DNA of 56,233 bases from an uncultured Bacilli bacterium (GTDB lineage Bacteria > Bacillota_I > Bacilli_A > RF39 > UBA660). Under the pieces are notes generated by a model. That model did no database searches, had not been told where the DNA came from, and was given only the letters and a program-made list of their open reading frames with translations. Position numbers and translations under genes: made by a program. The DNA lies in assembly GCA_934119955.1 (NCBI GenBank), contig CAKOSZ010000009.1:1-56233 (forward strand). Reading direction: 5' to 3'. Positions within the stretch are counted from its first letter, which is position 1, and each line of letters starts with the position of its first letter. This document shows positions 8,600 to 16,527 of this stretch, one piece after another.

Positions 8600-8616
8600 T
8601 CTAAGAATATCTTAGA
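8600..8616 (+). promoter_or_regulatory. Hairpin between ribosome site and start codon of cse60
   Basis: TCTAAGA-ATA-TCTTAGA is a perfect 7-bp stem. The only good Shine-Dalgarno (GAAAGGA) lies upstream of it and the ATG downstream, some 30 bases apart in the linear sequence. Folding would bring them nearer. This may tune translation, or an unseen closer site may be used. Confidence 0.45.
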
Positions 8617-8628
8617 TAATTATTAATA

Positions 8629-8799
8629 ATGAAAGTTAAAGTATTTGACTGTGAACATGAAAAAGATTTAGAAGATAGTATTAATGACTTTTTAAGTGAT
8701 AATGATATTGAAGTTATTGATATTAAATTTTCAACTAGTGCAATTACTTATTTAGATGAACAAATTTATTGTTTTAGTGCTATGGTTATTTATTATTAA
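8629..8799 (+). CDS. cse60: Cse60-like sporulation protein
   Basis: This 56-residue protein begins MKVKVFDCEHEKDLEDSIN and continues with IEVIDIKFSTSA and CFSAMVIY. Size and pattern match the Cse60 family (about 60 residues), known in Bacillus as a sigma-E controlled sporulation gene of unknown biochemical role. ATG 8629 is the only sensible start, since the frame has a stop at 8602. Its stop overlaps the end of the convergent coat-like gene by 3 bases. The distance to the nearest strong ribosome site is unusually long (see the hairpin at 8600-8616). Confidence 0.8.
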   Translation: MKVKVFDCEHEKDLEDSINDFLSDNDIEVIDIKFSTSAITYLDEQIYCFSAMVIYY

Positions 8800-8990
8800 A
8801 GCATATACATATTATTATCTTCTTCAAAAGTATTTAGTTTTTTAACATTAACATTTTCTAATCTATTTAATCTGTTTTCTAGTATTTTTAATTGTCGCTC
8901 TAATCTATTTATTTTATTATTTAACTTTTCAAATATCAAATCAATTTCATTTGGCATACAATTTTGATTAAAATAAGGCATATTATTCAT
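8796..8990 (-). CDS. Small coiled-coil, probable spore coat-associated protein
   Basis: This 64-residue protein has an Asn/Met/Tyr-rich head (MNNMPYFNQN) and a heptad-like coiled coil (INRLERQLKILENRLNRLEN). I do not recognise a named family, though small proteins of this layout occur in spore coats. ATG 8990 follows a perfect AAGGAGGAATTTC site. A longer frame upstream has no ribosome site. The upstream DNA matches the sigma-K promoter consensus exactly (9008-9034), which supports late mother-cell expression. It is convergent with cse60, overlapping by 4 bases. Confidence 0.65.
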   Translation of the reverse strand: MNNMPYFNQNCMPNEIDLIFEKLNNKINRLERQLKILENRLNRLENVNVKKLNTFEEDNNMYML

Positions 8991-9007
8991 GAAATTCCTC
9001 CTTATTT

Positions 9008-9034
9008 TATTATATGTACTTTTTTTAATTATGT
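9008..9034 (-). promoter_or_regulatory. Predicted sigma-K promoter
   Basis: On the minus strand, AC (9034-9033) is followed by 16 bases and then CATATAATA (9016-9008), an exact match to AC-N16-CATANNNTA. It points at the coat-like gene, whose ribosome site begins a few bases downstream. Confidence 0.65.
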
Positions 9035-9065
9035 TTTTAAGGTATAATAATTCTTGGTGATTTAT

Positions 9066-9701
9066 GTGAGACAAAGAAATGTAAAAAATAAAGAAAATAT
9101 AATTAATAGTTCAAGTTATTTTATAAGTGATCCTACTAAATATAAGGGTTGTTGGAATAAATTATTTAATAATTCTAATCCAATTTGTATAGAACTTGGT
9201 ATGGGAAAAGGAAAGTTTATTATAGAAAATGCTAAGAAGTATCCTAATATTAATTTTATTGGCATAGAAAAATATGATAGTATTTTAGCACTTGCTTTAA
9301 AAAAAATAGATTGTAAACTTAATAATTTATATATGATAAGACTAGATGTTAATAACATATTAGATGTTTTTAACATGGAAATTGATACAATTTATTTGAA
9401 TTTTTCTGATCCTTGGCCAAAGAAAAGACATGAGAAAAGAAGACTTACAAGTAGGAGTTTTTTAGAAAAATATGATTTAGTTTTTAAAAATAATAATCAT
9501 ATAATAATGAAAACTGATAATAGTTTACTTTTTTCTTATAGTATAAAGTCTTTAAATAACTATGGTTATTATATTGATTATTTAACTTTTGATTTAAATA
9601 AAGAAAATGATTTAGAAAATATTCAAACAGAATATGAAGAAAAGTTTACAAAACTTAACAATCCTATTTATAAAATAGAAGTAACTAAGGATAAATTATA
9701 A
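9066..9701 (+). CDS. trmB: tRNA (guanine-N7)-methyltransferase TrmB
   Basis: This enzyme methylates G46 of tRNA using S-adenosylmethionine. Motif I is CIELGMGKGKFI, the family block IYLNFSDPWPKKRHEKRRLT is intact, and FLEKY and MKTDN follow, all typical of TrmB. The likely start is GTG 9066 (VRQRN), which sits six bases after GGTGA. Alternative TTG/GTG codons at 9054 and 9057 lack such spacing. At 211 residues it is the normal family length. It is divergent from the coat-like gene, whose predicted promoter overlaps its leader. Confidence 0.95.
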   Translation: MRQRNVKNKENIINSSSYFISDPTKYKGCWNKLFNNSNPICIELGMGKGKFIIENAKKYPNINFIGIEKYDSILALALKKIDCKLNNLYMIRLDVNNILDVFNMEIDTIYLNFSDPWPKKRHEKRRLTSRSFLEKYDLVFKNNNHIIMKTDNSLLFSYSIKSLNNYGYYIDYLTFDLNKENDLENIQTEYEEKFTKLNNPIYKIEVTKDKL

Positions 9702-9752
9702 AAAAAATATGTAAAAACTTAGAAAAATTTGTTATAATGTAGTAGGTGGAAT

Positions 9753-10418
9753 ATGAAGAAGATTATAGGTATCTTTTTGATTGTTTTGGTAATTACAGGA
9801 TGCAGTATTAAAAAAGTTTCAAATGATAGTTTTGATAGTATTATAAATAGTGTTTTGTATGAAGAATCTAATCTTTCTAATGTTAATTTTGATGGATATA
9901 AGTTTTACTTACCAAGAGGATCAAAAATATATGATAAAGATTTATCTAATATAGAAATTAGAAGTGGTAATAATACTTATTATTTATATGTTGATATGAT
10001 TAGTTATTATTATAAAACTAAAAAAGATCATGTTGATGATAATAGTATCTTTTATTCTAAAAGTTTAAATTATAATAATAAATTTGGTTATATTGATGTT
10101 AGTTTGGTTAATGATAAATATTTTATAGAAGTTATGTATAATTATGCTAAGATTGAAAGTTATGTTGATAGTAGTAGTTTATATGATTCTATAACTGATA
10201 TTTGTTATATATTAGAAAGTATTAAATATAATGATGCAACGATTAAATATAGATTAAATGATGAAGAATTTAAAGCATCAGGAGAAGAATTTGATATATT
10301 CACCTCTAAAAAGAATAGTGATAATTTCTTAGAATGGGTTGAAAAATTTGATAAATATGAAGATTCTTCAAGTAATAAGACCAAAGATCAAGATATAATA
10401 GAAACAGATGAAAATTAG
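9753..10418 (+). CDS. Predicted lipoprotein, function unknown
   Basis: This 221-residue protein has a short signal peptide ending in the lipobox VITGC (Cys at about residue 17), so it should be lipid-anchored on the outer face of the membrane. The rest is rich in Tyr, Asp and Ser with no motif I recognise. A TATAAT lies about 20 bases upstream of the start and AGGTGG serves as ribosome site. It precedes the 10431-11960 gene run by 12 bases and may be co-transcribed with it. Confidence 0.7.
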   Translation: MKKIIGIFLIVLVITGCSIKKVSNDSFDSIINSVLYEESNLSNVNFDGYKFYLPRGSKIYDKDLSNIEIRSGNNTYYLYVDMISYYYKTKKDHVDDNSIFYSKSLNYNNKFGYIDVSLVNDKYFIEVMYNYAKIESYVDSSSLYDSITDICYILESIKYNDATIKYRLNDEEFKASGEEFDIFTSKKNSDNFLEWVEKFDKYEDSSSNKTKDQDIIETDEN

Positions 10419-10430
10419 GAAGGTGATAAT

Positions 10431-11252
10431 ATGGGATTTATGGATAAACTTAAAAACATTTTCTTTGAAGAGGAAGAAGATGAAGAAGTAGAAGATGAGA
10501 AAATAAAACAAGATCAAGAAGTGGTTATTAAAAAAGTAGAAATTCCAAAACGAGTTAAAGAGGAAAAAAATGAAACTGTTGAAATTAAACCTGTTAATAA
10601 AGAAGTAATAGAACCAAAACGAGAAAAAAGACAACAAGAATTAATATTTGATGATGAAGATTTTGTTTTAGATACTAAAAAGGTAGTAAAGAAAGAAGCT
10701 AAAAAAGAAGAAAAAATTGAGCCTCCTAAAAAGGAAGTTAATATTAAACCTCCAATTACTAAAACTGAGTATTACAAAAAAGAAGAGGTTAAAAAAACTT
10801 TTACTCCTTCACCTATTATTTCTCCAATATATGGAATTTTAGATAAGAATTACAAGAAAGAAGAAGTTAAAGAGAAAAAAGAAATACATATATCAGTGCG
10901 TCCAGCCAAAATGGATTTTGATAGTGTTCGTAATAAGGCATTTGGAGATCTTGAAAATGAATTATTTCCACCAACTGAGGAAAAGGAAACTAAGAAAAAG
11001 GAAGTTAACCCAAGAGATTTCAATCGTATTTATGATACTAAGAAAGATAAACCGGAAATTGATAAAGTAACTCTTGGAGAGGCTGATGAATTCTTTAATG
11101 ATTTAGGACTTGCTTACAATACAGATTATAAAGATATATCCAAAGAGATAAGTGATGGTAAAATACCAGAAGAAAAAAAAGAAAAGAAAGAAGAAACTCT
11201 GGAAGATAATTTATTTGATTTAATAGAATCTATGTATGATAAGGAGGATTAA
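10431..11252 (+). CDS. Highly charged cytoplasmic protein, unrecognised
   Basis: This 273-residue protein starts MGFMDKLKNIFF, an amphipathic head, followed by a very acidic run (EEEEDEEVEDE) and long Lys/Glu-rich low-complexity stretches. Short hydrophobic motifs repeat (FTPSPIISPIYGILDKN, RPAKMDFDSVRNKAF). The C-terminus (~235-273) is acidic again. The layout is that of a disordered scaffold attached to a membrane-binding head. No enzyme motif is visible. AAGGTGATAAT is the ribosome site. It ends two bases before the YtxG-like gene, so the three genes form an operon. Confidence 0.55.
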   Translation: MGFMDKLKNIFFEEEEDEEVEDEKIKQDQEVVIKKVEIPKRVKEEKNETVEIKPVNKEVIEPKREKRQQELIFDDEDFVLDTKKVVKKEAKKEEKIEPPKKEVNIKPPITKTEYYKKEEVKKTFTPSPIISPIYGILDKNYKKEEVKEKKEIHISVRPAKMDFDSVRNKAFGDLENELFPPTEEKETKKKEVNPRDFNRIYDTKKDKPEIDKVTLGEADEFFNDLGLAYNTDYKDISKEISDGKIPEEKKEKKEETLEDNLFDLIESMYDKED

Positions 11253-11254
11253 AA

Positions 11255-11536
11255 ATGGATTATTTATTAGTTTTACTTGTAGTTTTTGGTATAATTTTCA
11301 TAATATCATTAATAATATTAATTGTAAGACTTAATTTTACAATTAGTAAAGTTGATTATATATTAGATGATATTACTGCTAAATTAAAAACTACTAATCA
11401 AGTATTTGAAGTAGTTTCTAAGGTAAGCAATTCAGTTTCTCTTATAAATGATCGACTAGTTGATGTTATTGTAACTTTTATTGCTAATGTTTTTTCCAAA
11501 AGAAAAAATAAAAAAGAAGAAGAGGAGGAATTTTAA
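11255..11536 (+). CDS. YtxG/DUF948-like membrane protein
   Basis: This 93-residue protein has one N-terminal membrane helix (residues 3-25, LLVLLVVFGIIFIISLIILIV). A predicted amphipathic/coiled region (ISKVDYILDDITAKLKTTNQ) and a Lys/Glu tail follow. The arrangement matches DUF948 proteins such as YtxG, which are usually encoded beside YtxH, as here. The function is unknown, though in Bacillus the pair is linked to general stress. AAGGAGG is the ribosome site. Confidence 0.65.
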   Translation: MDYLLVLLVVFGIIFIISLIILIVRLNFTISKVDYILDDITAKLKTTNQVFEVVSKVSNSVSLINDRLVDVIVTFIANVFSKRKNKKEEEEEF

Positions 11537-11537
11537 A

Positions 11538-11960
11538 ATGGAAAAAAAAGGATTTGGTAAATTAGTACTTGGTGTTTTGGTTGGAACAGGAATAGGTATT
11601 ATGGTTGCACCTAAAAAAGGTAAAGATACAAGACGTGATTTAAAGAAAAAAATGCAAGAATTACTTGACGAAGCAAAAGATATGAGTTATGAAGATGCAA
11701 AAGAATTAATAGATAATAAAATAGAAGAAATAAGATGTGATTTAAACGATCTTGATAAAGAAAAAGTTTTAAAAATTGCCCAAGAAAAAAGAGATAAAAT
11801 TAAAGATAAATTAGAAGATTTAGTTAATCTTGCTAAGAAAAAAGGAACTCCAATTTTAGAAAAAACTGTTTATGAAGTTCGTGATAAAACAATAGATGTC
11901 ATGAAAGATATGATAAAAAAACTAGAAAAAATAGAAATAGAAACAAAGGATAATAAATAA
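11538..11960 (+). CDS. YtxH-like protein
   Basis: This 140-residue protein has the YtxH signature near the start: a single helix with small residues (LVLGVLVGTGIGIMVAP), then KKGKDTRRDLKKKM. A long Lys/Glu/Asp-rich helix follows. ATG 11538 follows GAGGAGGAATTTTAAA, and the longer frame upstream only overlaps the neighbour. Membrane location is expected, and the function is unknown. It is the last gene before a terminator. Confidence 0.75.
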   Translation: MEKKGFGKLVLGVLVGTGIGIMVAPKKGKDTRRDLKKKMQELLDEAKDMSYEDAKELIDNKIEEIRCDLNDLDKEKVLKIAQEKRDKIKDKLEDLVNLAKKKGTPILEKTVYEVRDKTIDVMKDMIKKLEKIEIETKDNK

Positions 11961-11983
11961 GATTAGGAAACTAGTCTTTTTTT
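11961..11983 (+). terminator. Terminator after the YtxH-like gene
   Basis: GATTAG-GAAA-CTAGTC with one G-U pair and a GNRA-type loop, followed by seven T. Confidence 0.8.
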
Positions 11984-12029
11984 CTTGAAATTTAATAAAT
12001 ATTAATATACTATATTAATTGGTGAAACA

Positions 12030-13835
12030 ATGAATACAGAAATTATATCAAAAACAGAAGAAGAAATACTAAATTTTATTAAACCAATTGATTTTAAAAC
12101 TTATAAATTTAATCAAGATAAAGATAAAATATTAAGTATAGTTAAAAAAATTAATATTTATACTTTATTAACAACAAATAAAACTTTAATAAATTATTTA
12201 ATTTATAATACCTATATAAAAGAAATTATTAAAGAAAATGATGCTTTAAAACTTTTAGATTACTATAAAGATGATATAGATATGATATTAAAATTATTAC
12301 CTCTTGCAAGTGATAAAGAGAAAGTATTATTCTTAAAAAGAAATAATTTTAAAAAAGAACAATTAGATAAAATTGCTAGAACAACTAATAATAGTATTTT
12401 AAATTATCTTTTTAATGAAAATAATGTTTTTACTTCTTTAAATGGTTTTAATTTTTATTTCTTTAAATTCTTAATTTCAACTAATTGTAATATACCAACT
12501 AGTTATTTATATGAAAAAAAGTTTATTAAAAGAATTAGTAGAGTTTCTAATATAAAAAATTATCGATTATTTATGTTTGAATTTAATAAAAAATATGATT
12601 CCTTTTATATAGAAAAGAAACGAAAAGAGTATTATGATAAAGAAATACTAAGTTATTCTTTTGATACTAAAATGTTAAGTCGTTTTTATAATTTTTATTT
12701 AGAAATAACTACTTCAACTAACTTAGATAAAGATTTTGATAAAATAGTAAATACATATTTTGATTTTTTTAATGTAGCAGATGATCCTTTATATTTAGAA
12801 TTAAAAGATATTTGTTTAAAAAAAGATTTTTCATTTTTAAAAGAATTTCTTATAAATGAATCTAATATTACTCTTACTAATATGATAATAGATTATCATT
12901 TTGAAGATATTCCTTATAATTTTTATATGGATTTAAAAAGAGTTATTAAGTTTCAAGATAAAAATAAAACTTTAACAGATTTAGATATTAACTTATATAA
13001 TAGAGTTTTAAATTTAGATAAATTAGATTATTTAGAAAAATTAAAACTACACAATGAACTTAAAAAAACTAATATGTTAATAAAGTTTTATGATGATTAT
13101 AATAAAACTAAGTCTAAATCTATTTCTCTAATAAAAAAATCTATATTAAATGAAGATAAAATTAAACCGTATTATAATTATCAAGTATCTAAGAAATTAG
13201 GCGTTGATGTCTATGTTTTAGAAAATATTCCTTTTTATGCTTTGGTTAAATCTTTAACAATTGAAAAATCTAATATTTTAAAAAGTAATGATTTAATATC
13301 ATATGTAGATGGAGCATCTTATTCTATTGATGGGTCTTTAAAACTTAAAACATTTTATGATCCAAGAGTTAATTATAATATTATTTATAGTAATTTTAAT
13401 GAAGATCAAGTTGTTCATATTTATCCAGTAGATTCATATTCATATTATAAAAGAGGAACTGAATATGGAGCAACTACTAGGGTATTTGAACTATTAACTC
13501 CTTTTGAATTAGTTGATTTTGGACTTGATCATAATGAAATAATTATTGCTCAACATAACAGTAGAAGTAATGATGAAGTAAATAATAAATTAACTAATCC
13601 AAAACCACTTGGTATTTATTGTTATGATTTTGTAACTGAAAATGATATTATTAGTTCTAAACGATTAAATTTACCTATTGTTGTTGTGAAAACTAAAAGT
13701 TATAAAAAAAATAGTGCTTTTGGTAAATTAAATGAATATGAAATGGTAGGCAATATCTATGGTTATCGAAATGAATATGATTATATAACCTTAGAAAGAG
13801 AAGATGATATGATATTTAGAAGATTAAAAAAATAA
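12030..13835 (+). CDS. Large protein of unknown function
   Basis: This 601-residue protein has no signal peptide. The first ~400 residues are Lys/Asn/Leu/Phe-rich and look mainly helical, with no motif I recognise. The last ~180 residues differ in being beta-rich and better conserved in character (VVHIYPVDSYSYYKRG, YGATTRVFELLTPFELVDFG, NEIIIAQHNSRSNDEV). A helical recognition region may carry a C-terminal functional domain. GGTGAAACA precedes ATG 12030. The next gene is also unknown and in the same direction, about 75 bases away. Confidence 0.55.
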   Translation: MNTEIISKTEEEILNFIKPIDFKTYKFNQDKDKILSIVKKINIYTLLTTNKTLINYLIYNTYIKEIIKENDALKLLDYYKDDIDMILKLLPLASDKEKVLFLKRNNFKKEQLDKIARTTNNSILNYLFNENNVFTSLNGFNFYFFKFLISTNCNIPTSYLYEKKFIKRISRVSNIKNYRLFMFEFNKKYDSFYIEKKRKEYYDKEILSYSFDTKMLSRFYNFYLEITTSTNLDKDFDKIVNTYFDFFNVADDPLYLELKDICLKKDFSFLKEFLINESNITLTNMIIDYHFEDIPYNFYMDLKRVIKFQDKNKTLTDLDINLYNRVLNLDKLDYLEKLKLHNELKKTNMLIKFYDDYNKTKSKSISLIKKSILNEDKIKPYYNYQVSKKLGVDVYVLENIPFYALVKSLTIEKSNILKSNDLISYVDGASYSIDGSLKLKTFYDPRVNYNIIYSNFNEDQVVHIYPVDSYSYYKRGTEYGATTRVFELLTPFELVDFGLDHNEIIIAQHNSRSNDEVNNKLTNPKPLGIYCYDFVTENDIISSKRLNLPIVVVKTKSYKKNSAFGKLNEYEMVGNIYGYRNEYDYITLEREDDMIFRRLKK

Positions 13836-13910
13836 GTTTACATATAAATGTCAAGCCACTTTAAATTTAAAAAGAATTAAGTTATAATAAATTTATGGTA
13901 TGAGGATTAT

Positions 13911-14597
13911 ATGGAAAATATTGTTATTAGTAGTATAATAGAATTAACTAAACAAGTATTTGCAGTAATCAAAAAAGATTATGATGTTTTCTTAACCCCT
14001 TCTCAAAAAGAAAACATAGATAATTTAAATTTAGATAATTTTTATAAAATAGATAAATCATATCCTACATTTTATTTTGATCAAATAAGTTATTATTTAA
14101 ATATAAATAATAATACAACGATTAATTCTTTTTATGGTTCTTATTTAAGAGAACATGATTTAAATCAAATATATTTAGAATTAGTTCCTTTTTTCTGTTT
14201 TAATTATTTAATGAGTGAAATGAATTTTTTAAAACTAGGTTTATTAGAACTTGAAATAGAAGATTTTTGTAAGAGAAATAATTTTCCTTATTCTAAAATT
14301 TTTTGTTATAAAGAATTAGAAGTAGCAAGACTTTTTGATAAAGTAGTATTAAATGATTTACCTAAAAAAATAATATTTATGGATAGTGATGTAGAAATAT
14401 TTGATTATCTTGCTGAGGAAAAAGGAATATCAGTTGCTAAAAAATATTATGAAATTAAAAATATGATGAATAAAAAATATAAAAATTATGGAAAAAATAA
14501 TAGTAATTTAGATGAGTTTTTAAGTTATTATGAAAATATTAATTATGAAGATGTATTTGATTTTTTATACGATTTTGTTAATTTAAAAGTTAGATAG
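13911..14597 (+). CDS. Protein of unknown function
   Basis: This 228-residue acidic, Tyr/Phe-rich protein has no signal peptide and no recognised motif. Near the middle lies the hydrophobic block FFCFNYLMSEMNFLKLGLLEL. Towards the end, VAKKYYEIKNMMNKKYKNYG could be a surface helix. The start codon follows TGAGGATTAT. It lies between another unknown gene and tspO. Confidence 0.5.
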   Translation: MENIVISSIIELTKQVFAVIKKDYDVFLTPSQKENIDNLNLDNFYKIDKSYPTFYFDQISYYLNINNNTTINSFYGSYLREHDLNQIYLELVPFFCFNYLMSEMNFLKLGLLELEIEDFCKRNNFPYSKIFCYKELEVARLFDKVVLNDLPKKIIFMDSDVEIFDYLAEEKGISVAKKYYEIKNMMNKKYKNYGKNNSNLDEFLSYYENINYEDVFDFLYDFVNLKVR

Positions 14598-14638
14598 TCT
14601 TTTTTTTTATTCTTAGCATATTATTAACTGGTGAAGAT

Positions 14639-15118
14639 ATGAGATTTAGAAATGATACCGAGAAGAAGACTTTTATATTTTTTTTGATTATTCCACTTAG
14701 TATAGGTTTATTATCATATTTATTAACTAGAAACGGAATTAGTAATTACATGAGTTTACAAAAACCAAGTTTTGCTCCGCCTAGATTTATTTTCTTTTTA
14801 GTTTGGCCAATTTTATATGCTTTAATGGGAGTGTCTAGTTACAGGATATATGATTCTATTAATTATCATAAGTCTTGTTGTTTATTAATATATGCTCTTA
14901 ATTTAATTCTTAACTTTTTCTGGTCTTTAATATTTTTTAATTTAGAAGCAAGGTTATTTGCTTTCATATTTATATTATTTTTAGATTTAGTAGTATTTTA
15001 TATGATTATTTGTTTTTTAGGGATAGACAAAAAAGCAGGACTTTATCAAATACCATATTTTGTTTGGCTTATATTTGCAACTATTTTAAATTTTAGTGTT
15101 TATTTTTTAAATAGATAG
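14639..15118 (+). CDS. tspO: TspO/MBR-family membrane protein
   Basis: This 159-residue protein has five predicted membrane helices. The family features are visible: LQKPSFAPPRFIFFLVWPILY (a PxFxPPxxxFxxVWxxLY-type block), NFFWSLIFF, and IPYFVWLIFATILNFSVYFLN. TspO proteins bind tetrapyrroles such as protoporphyrin IX and are linked to stress. The physiological ligand here is unknown. GGTGAAGAT is the ribosome site. It is followed closely by the Y-family polymerase gene. Confidence 0.88.
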   Translation: MRFRNDTEKKTFIFFLIIPLSIGLLSYLLTRNGISNYMSLQKPSFAPPRFIFFLVWPILYALMGVSSYRIYDSINYHKSCCLLIYALNLILNFFWSLIFFNLEARLFAFIFILFLDLVVFYMIICFLGIDKKAGLYQIPYFVWLIFATILNFSVYFLNR

Positions 15119-15143
15119 TATATAATAATATTCAGGTGATTTT

Positions 15144-16328
15144 ATGAATATTATTTTTCATATTGATGTTAATAATGCTTTTTTATCTTGGAGTAGTATA
15201 TATTTACTTAAAAATGGATATAAAGAGGATATTAGAAATATACCAAGTGTTATAGCAGGTGATCCTAAAAAACGTCATGGAATAGTACTTGCAAGTAGTT
15301 ATCCGGCTAAAAAATATGGAATTAGAACACCTGAAAGTTTATATTCAGCCAAGAAAAAATATAAAGATTTACAAGTTTTTCCTCCGGTTTTTCCTTTTTA
15401 TAAAGAAATGTCTAATAAGTTATATAATTATTTTTTAACAATTACTCCTGATGTAGAAAGGTATTCAATTGATGAATGCTTTTTAGATTTAACTAATACT
15501 ACTTATCTTTATGATGATGTATTACGTCTTGCTTATGATATAAAGGAGTATATAAAAAAAGAATTTGGTTTTACTGTAAATATTGGAATTGCTAATAACA
15601 AATTATGTGCTAAAATGGCAGGAGATTTTTCTAAACCTGATAAAGTTCATACCTTATTTGATAATGAAATCAAAACTAAGATGTGGCCTCTTAAAGTAGA
15701 AGATTTATTATATGTAGGTTCATCTTCAAGTAAAGAATTAAGAAAATTAGGAATTAATACAATAGGAGATTTAGCAAATGCTGATTTAAATAAATTAAAA
15801 AAATATTTTAAAAATAAAGCAAGTGATATGATAAAATTTGCAAATGGCATAGATGATAGTAAAGTAATAAGTGTAAGTGGAAAGAATAAATGTATTAGTT
15901 TAAGTGAAACCTTAGAATATGATACAAATGATTTAAGTATTTTAAAAAATAAATTACTTCATATGTGTGAAGTAATTGGTTTAAAACTTAGAAATGAAAA
16001 TTTATATGCTTCTTGTATTGCTATTACTATAAAAACGGATTTATTTAAATCAATTTCACATCAAAAAAAGATATTAAATCAAACAAATGATACAATGGAA
16101 TTATATAAAAATGTTTTAGATTTATTAAATGTTACAATTTCTAATAATTTAATTAGAAATATAGGTGTTAGAGTAAGTGATTTAGTTAATTATAAAAATA
16201 ATCAAATATCTTTGTTTGATAATAATAACAATAACAGTCAAGATGATGTTTGGAAAATAATAGATAATATAAATAATAAATATGATAATACTAAGATAAT
16301 GCCTGCTATTTTTTATAAAGATAAATAG
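15144..16328 (+). CDS. dinB: Y-family DNA polymerase (DinB/Pol IV group)
   Basis: This 394-residue translesion polymerase carries its catalytic carboxylates in HIDVNNAFLSW (residues ~6-10) and YSIDECFLD (~108). Palm/fingers motifs are LASSYPAKKYGIRT and NIGIANNKLCAKMAGDF. The thumb and helix-hairpin-helix (ELRKLGINTIGDLA) and little-finger regions follow. The C-terminus (ISLFDNN) resembles a short beta-clamp-binding motif (QxxLF type). It is full length. A GGTGAT ribosome site precedes ATG 15144. The start differs somewhat from canonical Pol IV, so it may belong to the related UvrX/YqjW branch. Confidence 0.85.
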   Translation: MNIIFHIDVNNAFLSWSSIYLLKNGYKEDIRNIPSVIAGDPKKRHGIVLASSYPAKKYGIRTPESLYSAKKKYKDLQVFPPVFPFYKEMSNKLYNYFLTITPDVERYSIDECFLDLTNTTYLYDDVLRLAYDIKEYIKKEFGFTVNIGIANNKLCAKMAGDFSKPDKVHTLFDNEIKTKMWPLKVEDLLYVGSSSSKELRKLGINTIGDLANADLNKLKKYFKNKASDMIKFANGIDDSKVISVSGKNKCISLSETLEYDTNDLSILKNKLLHMCEVIGLKLRNENLYASCIAITIKTDLFKSISHQKKILNQTNDTMELYKNVLDLLNVTISNNLIRNIGVRVSDLVNYKNNQISLFDNNNNNSQDDVWKIIDNINNKYDNTKIMPAIFYKDK

Positions 16329-16349
16329 TAGTAATATTTTAGTTATTTA

Positions 16350-16383
16350 CTAAGAAAATAGATAAAATTTTCTTAGTTTTTTT
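16350..16383 (+). terminator. Terminator after the polymerase gene
   Basis: CTAAGAAAAT and ATTTTCTTAG form a 10-bp stem around AGATAAA, followed by seven T. Confidence 0.9.
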
Positions 16384-16408
16384 AAAATGTGAACAAGTTT
16401 CACATTTT
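16384..16408 (+). repeat. Second hairpin in the dinB-rpn gap
   Basis: AAAATGTGAA and TTCACATTTT form a perfect 10-bp stem around CAAGT. It follows the terminator and precedes the leader of the Rpn gene. There is no long T-run, so it may be an operator or an mRNA leader element. Confidence 0.4.
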
Positions 16409-16527
16409 ATCCCTTGCAAAGCCTTATAAAATAAGGGTTTTAAAATTAAAAAATTTTTTTCAAAAAATATGGCATTTTCTTATATTATATTTAGGACGAG
16501 AAAAGATCCTAGAAAGGAGGTTTGATT

